This document shows positions 1 to 13,161 of a stretch of 64,000 bases of DNA, piece after piece. The notes under the pieces are model-generated. The model ran no database searches, had not been told where the DNA came from, and saw only the letters and a program-made list of their open reading frames with translations. This DNA comes from Sitta carolinensis (taxonomy: Eukaryota; Chordata; Aves; Passeriformes; Sittidae). The stretch's first letter is position 1. Each line of letters opens with the position of its first letter. Made by a program: the position numbers and the translations under genes. The stretch is from NCBI GenBank assembly GCA_032173965.1, contig CM063289.1:26065690-26129689 (forward strand), in the 5' to 3' direction.

Positions 1-1603
1 CTGTGAGATCGTTAATGCTGCGCACACCCAAGCACAGATGCAAAACAATGCCACATGATTACAGGAAGAACACAATGCAGTTATTGGGTTTTATAACTAC
101 TGCTGCTTTCAGAACAGGGCTTCTACCAGGAAAAAAAAAACCTCATAGAAATTTATGGGACTAAACTAGTTTGTTCCCACATGGAAATACATATGTTATC
201 TTTATTTCACACTAAAATCTCACTGCAGTGTCGCTGTTGCAATATCATGCATTCAAAAGCCATATTTATAAAAACACTGAATTATCTCACAGTGATCTAA
301 ACACATCACAATTTTTCCAACAAAACAGTTAAATCTAATAACTGTAATTGCTTAAAATGTTTTTTTTTGCTTCCAGATTATACTTTGAATGCACCTGAGA
401 ATGTTGCCACGCAGAAATAACAGAATGTTCCCAAGAGGGTTTATATTATCAAATGTTTACCATTTTCATAAGCGTATTTAATCACGGTCATGTCTAGAAT
501 ATCTGTCAGTGGTACAGATCAGAAGAAATAAACTATAAACTAACCAGCTCAGACCATAGGGTGAAGCAATAACTGACATTTTCTTAGGAAATGAGTTATG
601 ACTGAAAAAGAGAAGCCTTCACAGTCATAGTGCTAAATAGGTCCAGTGTGCCATTAAGAGCAAGCTCATTAATATACACCTCTGCTCTCTGCTGCAAGAT
701 CAGTTAAACAAGCTGCCTTTTATTTATAGAACTAAAAGGGAAAGAGCAGGTCATATTGGCTGCTGACATCTCAGACAGCCTACAGATGGAAAACCCAAAA
801 CATTTCATTCCAAAGCATTTAATGCTATCAATAGGAAATCTGATGTCTGGTCAAAACATCCACAAGCCTTATGAACATTGTGAAATGTTCTTTCTTCCCA
901 ACTGATTACAAAATTGGGAAAATTTTACTGAAAAACATGCTATGAGAAAAAGGATCCTGTGAGGCTGCGTATCCCTTCTGGAGGGGAGGAAACAGCCACA
1001 CCACTCTTTAAATAGCATCAATGTTTTACAGCACACTGAGGCCAATGTTGGGGCCGTGGCTGGAAGCACACGGGGCTCCGAACTGGTACGAACCACAGGA
1101 ACTTCAACAAGAGTTCTTCCATCCCACAACACAATCAAAGTATCTGTTTTGGTGCTTTGTTTTTCCCAGCTAACTCCTGATTAGATTAATGTTTAATTCA
1201 CTGTTGTAGCTACAATGTAAAGCTCTGATCCTACAAATAGTTGCGCATGAGTAATGTGGCTCATGCAAGGAGTTTTATTAAACTCAACTGAACTATTTGA
1301 GTACATAAAAAGTCACCCATAGGAATGAGACTTTAACATCATAAAGAATCCAAATTTATTTACCCAGATTCAAACTTACAGATTTAAATTGTTGAAGCTG
1401 GTGTTTTTTCCGTTTGTGATTACCATAAAGTGGAAGGTAACTGTGACATAAAAAGACATTCCAATTTCCAGGTTTGTTTTTTTTTTTCTGAAGGCTGAAC
1501 AATTAGGGTTTACAAAGTGACACTACATGCTATTTTATTTCAGTCCTGAGCAAAAATGCTTGAAATTAACTGAATTGAAAAACTTGATTATTTTGAAAAA
1601 TTT

Positions 1604-1627
1604 TTATTTGTCTTTTAAAAAAGCATT
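1604..1627. repeat. Dispersed 24-bp copy of the 5.4-kb repeat
   Basis: These 24 bases are identical to 5386-5409, 3.8 kb away in the same orientation. The flanks differ on both sides, so the shared segment is short. Confidence 0.8.
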
Positions 1628-3038
1628 TAGGGCTTTAGCCAGAGTGTTGTACAGCTGCCGGTGTGTAAGAGGAGAAAAGATTAAAAGGTTCAGAACAGGA
1701 AGAAGAAAGACCTAGAAACGTAAGCCACAGTATAAATGCAATACATCCTTCACATTGTTGGGGTTTAGGGTAGTTGTGGCCAAGCATTTGACATCCACAC
1801 ACTGTCCACCAGTAGCTCATTTTTCTTTATGCTGTTAGACAGACTGTGTATTTCCTAATTACCATGAAACTGGGAAATATGAATACTCTGAGAATCTCTG
1901 GAGGAGGTGTCTGATCATTGCTGACTTAAATAAAACTTTGGGCTGTCTCTTTTATTTCAATTTTATGAATTTTATAAGCCCTTAAGCCTGCAGCCCTGAA
2001 CCCCCTCCTGGGCACTGCCAGGAGTGATGGATCCATGAGGAATGCAGACCTGGTCCATGCAGGACTCCTTTAAGTCAGGTGGTTTCCAGAGTGACCGGAT
2101 CTGATTCTGCCCACGAGGTGATTCCCACACCCAACCAGACCCAGCCACCCGCCTGCCAGCATCCCCTGCAGGGGGGAAATGTTGCTCCCAGCACTGGAAT
2201 ATTCATACATTTATTTCTTCTAGTGCCAGTAGGTCACACATTTCAGTGAGCAAACAGAGCTCTCCACACATTTTCCAGCAAAACCGAAATATCTGGGGAA
2301 ATATCAGAGCATCCTTTCTTTTTCACAAGACCTGACTTCTAGTATTAAAACTCCTTTTAGTAATCCTTCTTTAATCAAGCAGAAGTATAAACATTTGTCA
2401 AAACAGGGATAGCTGCATTTGTTTACTACAACATATGAGAATGAACCAGGAAAGTTGGGAATATTTTACTATCAGCAGCTTGACAGCCACAGATTTTGCC
2501 ATAAGGTTTTGTTAAATATGTCATTTGGAAAGCAAACAATTTTCTGAAACCTCATTACAGTTGGACTGAATGCAGTATTATGGCTTGCAGGCAAAAATAA
2601 CATTACATGAGGCAACATTTTAAAGAAGAAAATGCAAAATTCATAGGGTCATGTAATAAGCAAAGAAGACACTCCATGTCAACCCCTTTATTTCCTCAGA
2701 TGTAATTGGGAAACTATTCTTTATTTGGGATTTTTTTAATAGCTTACAAGCTATTTGGAATTAAAGGACAGCACACAATTCAATATTTGCTGTTCTAATA
2801 TCTGAAGCCAGATCTGATTGTTTTGGGGACAAAATTAAGATTGAACAAAATTAATTAAAAACCCTCTCTGTCCATGCCAGAAAAGAACCACAAATAAATT
2901 AAAATGCTTCCCTTCAGTACGTTTAGATATTTTTAATAAAAAGTATAGTTTCCTACATGTACTTCAAAAACTTGTTTCTCTGGATCAGTAATTCATAGTC
3001 TTAATTTCCAAGGAAACATTTCCATTCCAGTTTGTATA

Positions 3039-3114
3039 ATCTATTTGCACCCATCCCAGTCTTTAAAGAACAAAAGTATTATCTATTTGCACCCATCCCA
3101 ATCTTTAAAGAACA
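3039..3114. repeat. Two-copy tandem duplication, 42-bp period
   Basis: Copies at 3039-3072 and 3081-3114 match at 33 of 34 positions, with one G/A difference, and share the core atctatttgcacccatccca. The 8-bp linker between them is caaagtatt-like. The near identity points to a recent local duplication. Confidence 0.9.
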
Positions 3115-3289
3115 GTGCTCTTGGTCTGGGGGGGCCAATTTCAGTACAAATAGTTCTGTCCTGACAAACAAGATAAAAAAGATGCTCATAATCTACTTAC
3201 AGATATGGAAGTTGGAAAGTTTGGAGTGAAGAATTAATTTGCTTAACATAAAGAATGCAGCCTCAGAGCAAAGGGAGAATCCATTATGA

Positions 3290-3710
3290 TTGATATGGAC
3301 TAACCAGTTGGGGTAACAAAAAATAAAACAAATAGAAAAAAGAAAATAATTAAAGAGACAACAGCAGAAAGAAGGGGGAAAAAATTATGAAAAAAAAAAA
3401 ATCCTACCCCAAAACTTATGGCTAATTAGCATAGCCTAGCATCTTAAAAGGCCAAAATACCACATGTGTGGCATGTTACAAAAGAAGATTAAAATAAAGG
3501 AAAAAATAATCCAGAGAACCATGAAGTCTCAAAACATCTGGAGTTTTATAGTAACAAGGAGGAAAAAATCAAAAACATAATTGAAAAAAGTCCACTGCGA
3601 TACATTATTGTACAATGAAGCTTAATGGAATTGAAAGGAGAAGAGATGAAAAGGCAAAATAAGGGAGGGCAAAGAAATAAAAGAAACAAGAAAAGGCATT
3701 TATATTTTAA
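3290..3710. repeat. Low-complexity A- and G-rich block
   Basis: The plus strand is strongly biased to A and G over about 420 bases, with runs such as GAAAAAAGAAAA and GAAGGGGGAAAAAA and an 11-A run near 3391-3401. It is pyrimidine-rich on the GLIS1 sense strand. No coding or repeat family is recognised. Confidence 0.6.
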
Positions 3711-4829
3711 AGATGTCACTGAGGGGTTTTATCCCAGTTATTAAAAATTACACACCCTGCTTCTGTAAGCTGTTTCTGTAATGTGTTGAGCGCTCTCTTT
3801 CAGCGTAGGACATTCATGCACGCTGGGGAACTCAGCAACCCTTCTGTGCCCAGCACAGGGCACTTCTCACCCCTGGGTCTGGGAGAGACAGCTGCAGAGG
3901 GGATGGCAGAGAAGCTGTCTGTCCTGGTTTACATTCTGAATCCAATGGGAGATTGGGAGAGAGGCAGGACAAACATAAATTGTGTTTGCTAAAAACAATG
4001 CGCGCATTCAGGAATTAAGCAGTCTTAAGCTGCTATACTGGCACCAGACACTACTGAAATACTCTGGATGTCTTCACTAACAAACACACGGAAAAAAACC
4101 CCCCAAAATTAAAAACTTCCCTCTTTATTTCATATTTTCCTTTATTTTTAATGAACCAGTAAAGGAACAAAAAGATCCTCACATAGTCCAGTCTGCCTTC
4201 ATAACGTGCCAAGAGTGTGTCTAGGAACAGGAGGAGTTTCCAGTGCACCACAGAGAGAGCAGCCCGGGTGAGGTCTGTGCTGTGTCTGTCTCCAGTCACA
4301 GGAAGATCTGAGAACAGCATGTGACAAACCTGTGTGTCACACACACGGTGTCATCTGGCAAACAGTGAGTGTCCAGTCTAACTTCTCACTCATCCCCCCT
4401 GGACTCCTATTTTTTTATAATTCTGGAAAACCCAACTCCTACCTTTGTCAAAACCAATAAATAAATATGTTTTACAGTCAGAGCTTGTCACATGTCATCA
4501 CAGCTTACGAAGTGGCTCCTGCCCTTGGCAGATCAAACAGAGGAAGATCCTGTGGATGAAATCTGATCTACAGTGGGAAATTGCTGGCTACAGCTGACTA
4601 AACTGCTCCAGCACAACCAAATTCTCTTAGGAAAGATGAAAAATAGCAGCAAGGTAACTCTTTGCCCATCTATGTAGGTTTTTGGTTGCAAATACAACTT
4701 TCTGTATGGTTCAACACAGCTTGTTCATTTTCCTTACAAAATGTGTCACAAAGTCGGTAGTTTTATTGTTGGGGTTCTCTCCCATTTTAGTTAGGGTGGA
4801 TGTTTTTTAATCTTGAAGCCTACTGTCCT

Positions 4830-4886
4830 TCTCATACTCTGCATACTCTCATACTCTGCATACTCTCATACTCTTCTCATACTCTT
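4830..4886. repeat. Minisatellite-like tandem repeat, 17-bp unit
   Basis: The unit CTCTCATACTCTGCATA recurs at least twice in full, with partial units at both ends and an extra TCTCATACTCT copy. The internal sub-repeat CATACTCT is visible in each unit. Confidence 0.88.
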
Positions 4887-5385
4887 TTGCATCGTGCAAA
4901 AGTGCACAATGGAGCTTTTATCTCAAGCTGTTACTTCTGTGAAGTTCAGCTCAGAAGAGTAAAGTTTCCCTGCAAACTGACAAACTGCATGACCTTGCCA
5001 ACACTGGATTATTCTGCATAAAGCAATGAGGAGAACATACATTTTTCTCCAAGGTTGCTCTTGGCAGTGGAGTAGAAAAGTCAGTGGGACTTTCAGTACT
5101 CTGTCTGTGCCATGCTGGGCCAATCTGATTATCCCTAAGTGAATACTTGAGGTCCCACCTGTAATCCAAGGCAGGCAAGGGATTTGCTAAAATGACTGTA
5201 CCTGACACTCGTTCATGTGTGTAAAGCTGAGCTCTGGCAAAGAGCCCTACAAGAGGTGCTGGAGAACCACGGGGAGGCTGTGATGTGGTGGGAGCTTGTT
5301 CTCTCTGCAGGCTTGGTTACCTCATTCTGCTCTCCCTTGCACCCTGGTTGTGGAGCTCTTGGACAAAAAATGCTTGTACTTTTTA

Positions 5386-5482
5386 TTATTTGTCTTTTAA
5401 AAAAGCATTATTTGTCTTTAAAACATTAAAGCACCAGAAACTTCAAGCTTGAATGCCTGAAGCATTTGTCTTTAAAACATTA
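5386..5482. repeat. Cluster of three related TTTGTCTTT(T)AAAA repeats
   Basis: Related copies lie at 5386-5409, 5410-5428 and 5464-5482. The second and third share an identical 19-mer, atttgtctttaaaacatta. The first, carrying TTTTAAAAAAGCATT, is 24-bp identical to 1604-1627. The unit is AT-rich but not simple sequence. Confidence 0.8.
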
Positions 5483-8400
5483 TTCTTTTTAAAAAAACTA
5501 TCCCAAGAGACATAGCTCTCTCCTTCACCCACAGACCTGCTCATCACACTACAGCAGAATCCCAGAGCTCAGGGTAACACATGGACGAGTAACCTCATCT
5601 TTCTGAGAGAACCATCTCTTTCTCCCCTACAAATAGGGAACTCATCCTCACTTCACCCAGTCATTAATCTTAGTCTGGCAGTGTTTGCATTTTGTCTTGC
5701 TTGCCATGTTCCTTACACGAAAGAAAATCTGAGAGATATATTCCTAGGAAAATGGCTTCAAGACCTCACCTGCTTTAAAGAAAGTCAGTTTTCTCTCCAA
5801 AGGAGATGCTAAATCAGTATTTTGCTAATGAACACCCAATTGTGACTCTTCACTCAGGGTGATTTACCACTCCCACTGAACTGGTGTGGGCACTGACATG
5901 CTCCACCAAACCCTGCCCCAGTTTCAAGTGCTGGAGTTGCCTCCTGAAGCCTGTTGAGAAGATGAGCTCTGCTGAAGAGCAGTGCCAGGTCCCTCCATTC
6001 TCTACAGCACTGTGGGATCCTCTGGATAAAAGGCTGTATAGCAATGTTCTTTTCTGAATAGCACTTAATGTTTTCCCACACTCTTATTGTTTACAGGGAG
6101 TTTAGCAAGTCACTTCACTAATTTAAAATAGATTGTGTCCCACATGGGTGGATGACAATAACACATATTGGTGAATCATATGGCTTTCAAATGATATGTA
6201 TGAAAAAGAAGTGCTACACATATTGTCTAAAATTTTATTGTGTGAAACCACAGCACTTAGCTCCCTACCAGCTGTGTCAACAATTCAGTATAATAAACTA
6301 ATACAATTGTAGAATAACACCAAGGTTAGTTCTGAAAATTAAAAGCTAAGATTGAAAAAGAAATGCAAAAAGAAGATGTAAATGAATACAGATGAACATT
6401 ATTTCAGGTGGGAAAAACCTGCCTCGCCAATGATGCGACCTCATGCAATTTCTAACCCATGGCATAGGCTGCAGTCTAAAAGCCTGGGAGGAAAAGGGAT
6501 TGTATGAGTGAAATGATTTTTAAAAGGGACAAAGAGTAGGTTTTGATATGTGAGCAATCTGGTATATTACATTTTGTGTGACCACTGCAGAAGCATCCCA
6601 TTTTACTACAAACTACACACCCTGGGTCAGCTTTAAAATGAAAGAATACAAATCTTCCCTGGACTTTGTTCCAAGGTTCAGAGCAGCTTCCCATGCACCC
6701 GAGCAGTTCACAGGAGCTGCCTCACACAGATGACGCAGCTCCCCAGGCCACTGCCAGAGGACATTCCTGACATACTTGACCAATGGCAGCCCATGTACAG
6801 GAATGGCTGAGTGAGCCAGGCTCGAATAACAAAGGTTCATATTGAGCTGTCTCACAGAATTTTTAATATGCTGCTAAATAAATAAAAAAATAACTGAATA
6901 AAGGCCATTTTCTAAGATAATATTTTGAGGGAAAACTGGGAAAGGAGCTCAACGGAAATAGGTTTTAAATTGAAATGTTGAACTGTAGCCCAGAAATGAC
7001 AAGAAAATTAAATCCCTTTTTCTCCTGAACCCCAATAAAAAAAGTCTTAAACACTCTCAGCAGACCACAGTTTTGAAAGAAATGAAATTATGTTACTGTC
7101 ATGGATGATTATTAGAAGGTATCTGCAAGGTTTTCCTGAGAGTTATCCCTCTATCCCAGAACCTAGCAGGAAACCACAATCACTTCTGTACCTTACGTGA
7201 AGGACTTTGAAATGAAAGTGCCTCAAAATCAAATATAAGCAGCTTTCAACATGTGCATTTAATCTTCCTAGGTTAAGAAACACCCTGTGGCCACCACACT
7301 AAAGAACTGAAAACGTAAATTGAAGAAATTATATCCATATGATTAAGTAAGATTCTTAAAGAGAAACATGTTGTTAAGTACTTCATTCAGAATAAAATGA
7401 AATGCAGTAAAATAGAAGCTATTTGGAAATAAATCACTGACGCACATGCTTTCTATGCAAAATGGCAGTGTTCAGCTCGAAGTGGACATCTGGAGCAAAT
7501 TAGCATTATGTTGAGAATAATATAAAATTAAAACATTTAGTTTCAGCTTCTAAAATTAAATATAAAATCAGAGACCACTGTTGTGTTGGACAGTTCGCCT
7601 TGTGACTCTGATAGCAAGAGTTTATTTTGTTTTTCAAGTTGTTTATTCCTCCTATCACTGTCCTGGGAGCCCTGATGCTCCCAGGTACCACCTCAGCAAA
7701 AGGAACAAGAGCTGTGTCTCACAACGTGCTGCCACGTCCTGTTCTAGGGGTTCAGAATGAGGAGTCTGAGTCCAGCATGGGCCAGAGCAACTTGGCAAAA
7801 TCAAGAGGAAATGACCCAAAACTACAGGCAGAACTTGGATCACACCCCAACCAAACCTCCCAGGAATGGAATGGTTCATTTTCACCTTTGCATGCTGACT
7901 CTGCACCTCCTGGCTCTGGAGAGATCCACGTGCTGAAGGTGCTGGGTGACTTCAAGCCCTTGTGCAGCCCCTTTTAAAATTTGCTGAGCTCCTCCTGGCT
8001 GTTGGTGCTGCTCAGTTCATGTGAGGTTTGGCAGAACCAACCCACAGGAGATCTCCCAGCTCCTACTGGAGGTGAGGGAGAGAAGCCTCTGCTCCTGGTG
8101 GGGCCTGCCCTAATTGTTTCAGGGACAGCAGCTATTGAAAAGCTATTTCCACACCCAAACAAAGTTTCTGTTCCAACTCCTGTCAATTCTGTGTGCAAAC
8201 TCCAGATGCTTAAGACAAGTGAGTATTTGTACTTCTGCTCTCACTTCCTGGACAGATTAACTGAGATAAAGGAAGCGTATAGGGCTGTAATTCCCTATAA
8301 TCACTCTCTTCCCCACCTGGGTCCTCTGTGTCACTTGAGGGGAAAGGCACTTTGAGCTGCCTGCAGCCTTGGACTTGCTATACCTCAACACCTGGCCTGT

Positions 8401-9795
8401 CCACTTGGGTTCTGAAACAAGAAAAAGGAACGTTTCTGCTTCCCTGCCAGCCTTGGCACTTGACAAGACCACAGAGTTCAGGAAGACCTTACTTTTCTCC
8501 CGGACATCTTTCAAGATGTCCAATTTCAGCACTCTGCTCCACAAAGAATTTATTCCACACAGAATTTATTCTGCTTTCCAGAATTTACTGGCTTATAAAA
8601 CTGCCCATCTCCAGCTAGACAGAACAGCCACTAGCAGCAGGATTTCTGAAAAGCAGAAGCCATCAGCACCCCAGGACACTTTTGAACAACTCACAGCTGG
8701 TCCAGGAGCTGTTCTTGCAACTGGTGTCATGCCAAGTCAAAGCGGGTGACCATGAGCAAATCACTTCAATTCCTGTGCAGAGTTTGGTCCTTTGTGCGCT
8801 CTGTACTCAAACACCTCCTCATCACCACTTGAGAGGTATTTTTTGAGTATCCTGACCTTATCAGTCACTGGGGTAAAGCCTCTGAGCCAGGAGCAGAGCT
8901 CTGGAGAATCAGTACTTCCAGCAGAAGATCTATAACCATAACACTGGAGAGAATGCTGGACACATCATCATCTTCAGGTAGTTTTACTGCATTTTTATGC
9001 TATCTAATATTCTCCTAGATACTTGAAAGTAACATTGAACAAGCATCCAGCAAATAGTTTTTGCAGCAGAAAAATGAGCTCTTTATAGTATGGCTTATCT
9101 CATTTCTGGAGATAAGCTGGGAATATGCCAACCTTACCACCTGTTCCTGGACTTCCTTTAAGGTAGCCCTGTCTTCAACATGAAACCTAGATTGGATATG
9201 CACAGCCTTGCTCCTGCACTCTGCAATGTAAACACCTGCACATATGTTTTAAATAGCCTCACACCTCTATATGTAAAATTTCAGACACCTGTGAATTGGC
9301 TTTAAACAGCCCCACTGGGTTTTGTGGATAGAGAACAACTTCCAGGCGTGGATGAATAAGGTTATTTCAAGGCCACAGGCAATGTACAGCCTCCAGTCTG
9401 AGTATGTACAATTCTGTATTTCCAAACTCAAAGCAAGACCTTTAAATGTGTCCTCTCTGTGACTCATTAATCAGCTACAAAATTTGGAAATAAATGCATT
9501 TGGGTCTCTGTGGCTTGTACTGAGCTCTGATTCACTGGAGATTTCACTCTGTAAATCACCTTGAGATCTCTGCACTGGGTGAGCACTCCTCAGGTAAGGA
9601 CAGTTCCAGCCTTGCTCTCCATATAGCTGCCCAATAAAGGCTCATTTTTACCAGTTTTAGGCCAAACTCTTTGTGATTCTTCTGCAGGGCAATTTCTTTC
9701 CATGCCTCTGTTTTGAAACATTAAAAAGATTCTGTTCTTTTATTCCAATTCTACCAGCACCTTCACAGCAGAACCTCCCAGCTCATTTCTTATTT

Positions 9796-9820
9796 CAAAA
9801 TTTTGGTCCATTTTGGTCCA
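9796..9820. repeat. 12-bp tandem doublet
   Basis: The unit TTTTGGTCCATT is repeated head to tail (ttttggtccattttggtcca). Confidence 0.8.
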
Positions 9821-10311
9821 TCATTTACTCATAAAGAATTCTGATAAACTTTTTCAAATGATGGGCTATGTGAATAAAGGCTGAAACTGAATTAATATAC
9901 AGTATGTCTTTTTAAAACCCTACCTGTCCTCTTTCTTCTTCAGTCACCTCATAACTGAGTAAGAAAAAATTAAAAGTTTTATTTTCTATGTAAGAGATGA
10001 GTTCTGCAGCAAATTTGCTTTGATTTCACAGTGACCTTTGTGACCACAATGCATTCTTTGAAAAGGAGAATGAACTTTTTCATTTAATGAATGATTAGAC
10101 CTTTCCCAAACGCAGCCAACTTTTTTTAAAAAAGCCATGCCTTTTTCTCCTTCCCCAGAAGAATATCCAAAACAACCTCAACTTTCCATAGCAAGCAAAC
10201 ACATATTTTAATGACAGTAAGGAAAGGTTTGCTGGGAGAAACAGTACCTTTTATTAGCCCAGCTAATACAGCTGAAAAAGACAGAGAAGGCTGTCAGCAT
10301 AAAAGCCTTTC

Positions 10312-10365
10312 TTTGGAGATGATCTTTAAGATCCCTTCCAACCCAAACCATTCCATGATTCCATG
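10312..10365 (+). mobile_element. CR1 LINE 3'-terminal fragment
   Basis: The segment reads gatgatctttaagatc followed by cccttccaacccaaaccatt and ends in two adjacent copies of the octamer ATTCCATG (10350-10357 and 10358-10365). This matches my memory of the 3' end of bird CR1 retrotransposons, whose tails carry short 8-bp direct repeats instead of poly-A. Only about the last 50 bp can be recognised, so it is a severely 5'-truncated copy, the usual state for CR1. It supports an avian or other reptilian source. Confidence 0.82.
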
Positions 10366-13148
10366 TAAAACTCTCTCCAGACTGATCCTAAGGAATTGTA
10401 GCCAGAGAAAGAAAAGGCAGATGCATCCCTCCAGCTTCCACACAACTCTACAAAAGGAGGTCTGATGGGCACAGGGGCCTTGGGGGCATTTCCACCCTGC
10501 CCTGAGCAGCTTTCTGAACAGCTCATTAATTCACACTCAGGACACCACAGCTGGGACAGTGAGCTTCCAGCTGTGCAGGCCGTGCCAAGCCTCCCAAACA
10601 GGCACCACCTCGTGCAGAGATGCACCCTGGGCAGGGAAATGGCTGCTGGCAGGCAGCCTCAGGGGTGGAGTGGGAATGCCTTGCTTTGGACAGAGCAGGC
10701 CATGTAAAACAGCCTCTGCCAAGGACTCTCCACTTTGGTTTTTGCTTTTCACCCTTGCTATGGTTTTTCAGATCCTTTCTGCACCTACTCCTCTCCCACT
10801 GACTGCAATCCTGGAAATGCCAGGGCCCATAGGAATGGAGAGATGCAGCCTTTCTTTCTGTCCAAACAGTCCTGAATCAGTATTTGTGTAGACAAAAATC
10901 TTCGCCTTCTTTCTTTTGAGCTTTATGTGTTCTTTTCTCACTGCCAAGCATGAGCATATGAAGCAAAAGCTCTTTAAATTTCATACTAGAGGCTGGTGCC
11001 TTTTTAATTAGTCCTTACAGAGAAGCTAAAGAGCGGACAGGCAAGTTGCAAGGAAAATAAAAGGGGCAGGAGTGACTGACCTACTAGCCTTTCCTGTGCT
11101 CATGACTTTTACATACACATGATCTCACCATTTATGTGATATGACATCAACAAGGCCATTCTCTCTGCACTGAATGCCTTCAAAACATTCCTGGCTAGAG
11201 CAATTTATCTCTGAAACCACCCACCAGCATCAATCTTTTGCATATCCTGAAACAGGGGCTGCACAGTTGTGCTTCTGTCATATGATGAGAGGCGTAACTG
11301 GTTACAGAGCCCTTGTATGTGCGACCACACACACCACTACTGATGCAGCATTAAATAAATCTCTTGAACTTGCCTCTTTCAGTAGAAAATGTGCAGAGAT
11401 CTGCTTTAAAAGCTGAGTCTTGAGCTACAGGCTGGAAGTCTGCTACAGCAACGCCAAGAGCTGGGGTTCAAGCCAGCACATTATCTATCCCCTGCTAAGA
11501 CACGGTGCTACAGGTGTTCAAAATCACTGCTTCAGCTCAGGCACCTAGGTTTGTCTGCCACTAAAGCACAGCCAGACTGATGGACTCCTTAAATTGAGAA
11601 CGAGTCATCACCATTAGAATGCCTTTTCCTAATCCTCACCAGGAGCCAGTACCTGTACACAGCCAAATAATCCACCTCATCAATCTCTTCACATCTTCCC
11701 ACCAAGCCAGGAAAGCAAAAGAGCTCAGCTTCATGGAGGAAATAATGCTTGAAAGGACAAAGGAAAGAATGGTGGCATCCCTCTGGGAGGACAAGACCAA
11801 AGCCTGGGTTGAAGGGCTGGGAAAGGCAATTCATGGGGGGTGGTGTTCAGCTGAGACAATGGAGCAGTTCCCAACAGAGTCAACTGCACTCACTATCTTG
11901 TTTTCACTGGGGGAGTCACCAAGAAAACCAGACTGGCATAGAAAAGCAAGACAAAGGAAGCAGAACAAATGCTGAGCAACCCATGGGGCAGACTGTGCCC
12001 AGTGAAAAAATTTTAAAATAAGGACCCAGGACAGTGACAAAAGAAATTACACAAAGGGTACAGAGTCCTCCTGCCTCTGAATCCTGTGTACAGTGAGTAA
12101 CATACCAATGATTTTTCTGGGTAAACCTAGTTCTGCTCAAGACCAACCAAGTCCATGCACCTAAATACCTCATGTTGGGCAGCACAAAACACCCCCCAAC
12201 TTTTCACTACTTTGTTTGCTTCTCCATTGATATTTTCCACCATAACTAACACATGATTCTCCCTCAAAACTTACCATGACAAAATCACAGCTCTTCAACA
12301 TTAGAGTACAGCCTGCAGGCTCTGAGTTAAAGCATGCCCTGGCACAGCAACGACGAGAAGGACATCCTCAGCCACAAAGGATTACACCAACAGATTACCA
12401 CACACACATCTGTGTGCTCACCATTAAAAGCCACACGCAGCAATCTCTGGCAAACAACACCAGTGACAATGTAAATGATCCTCCATCAGGGCACAGGGAA
12501 GATCTGGCCAGTGAAGGAGACCCTCTGGAAGCATTGGGTTAAACCATCTTCTCCCCCAGGCTGGCCTTCCCTGCACATCGGCTGAACCAACAGAGAGAGC
12601 ATGCTGTCAGGTCCAAGTGTAGGAAGAAATGATTTTGCTTTTACCAAAAGCACGTAATTATTGTGTTCATTTGCAGGTTGTTCTGAAAAGTCAGGTTTGT
12701 TTTTTAGCAAAACAAGTTTTGTGAATCCTTTCTTGTTCAAACAGTCAAGTTACTCAGCTCTCCCACCTCCCACAGACAAGGATGAATTGGGTGCTAACTC
12801 ACAGGACCAGCCTCTTCTCGTCTGTTTGGAATCCCACTGACAAACTACCCTGCATGTAAAAAACACAAAGTCCACAGGTCCACACACAATGTCAACAAAT
12901 CCAGGCTCTCACCAGCTCACCTGGGATATCCTGCCTTTCTCCCCTCAAGTTGTGGGCTTGGACTGTTAGTGAAAAGTTGACACAGCTGTCCAAGATACAA
13001 ACCCACTGGCACTTCATCTGATATCTTAAAGTGACAACAAACAAGCAAATCCAAAAAGTTTTCATGCCAAACACAATAGTCCAGCTCCAAATACATGCTT
13101 AACATTGATGGGAGGATCAGCAACCTGGAGGCAGGGACCACAGTAAAT

Positions 13149-13161
13149 AAAAAAAAAAAAA
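13149..13161. repeat. Short poly-A run with adjacent T-run
   Basis: Thirteen A bases are followed by ATAAG and a T-rich run to about 13178. This forms a small A/T hairpin-prone stretch of low complexity. Confidence 0.85.

Larger units (their letters stand above)
1..10311. other. Intronic block 1: mostly unique AT-rich DNA with several small tandem repeats
   Basis: No gene is supported here. The block contains a GC-richer patch at about 1985-2185, a 42-bp-period duplication near 3.05 kb, a purine-rich segment at 3.3-3.7 kb, a 17-bp tandem repeat at 4.83 kb and related short repeats near 1.6 and 5.4 kb. The frames at 7627-8749 (up to 126 codons) overlap in several phases on both strands, which indicates chance openness in GC-richer DNA rather than coding. 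Confidence 0.7.

Noticed and set aside
7627..8749. Group of overlapping ORFs on both strands as a small gene
   Set aside because: Several phases are open at once, no protein family is recognisable, and no consistent splice pattern emerges.
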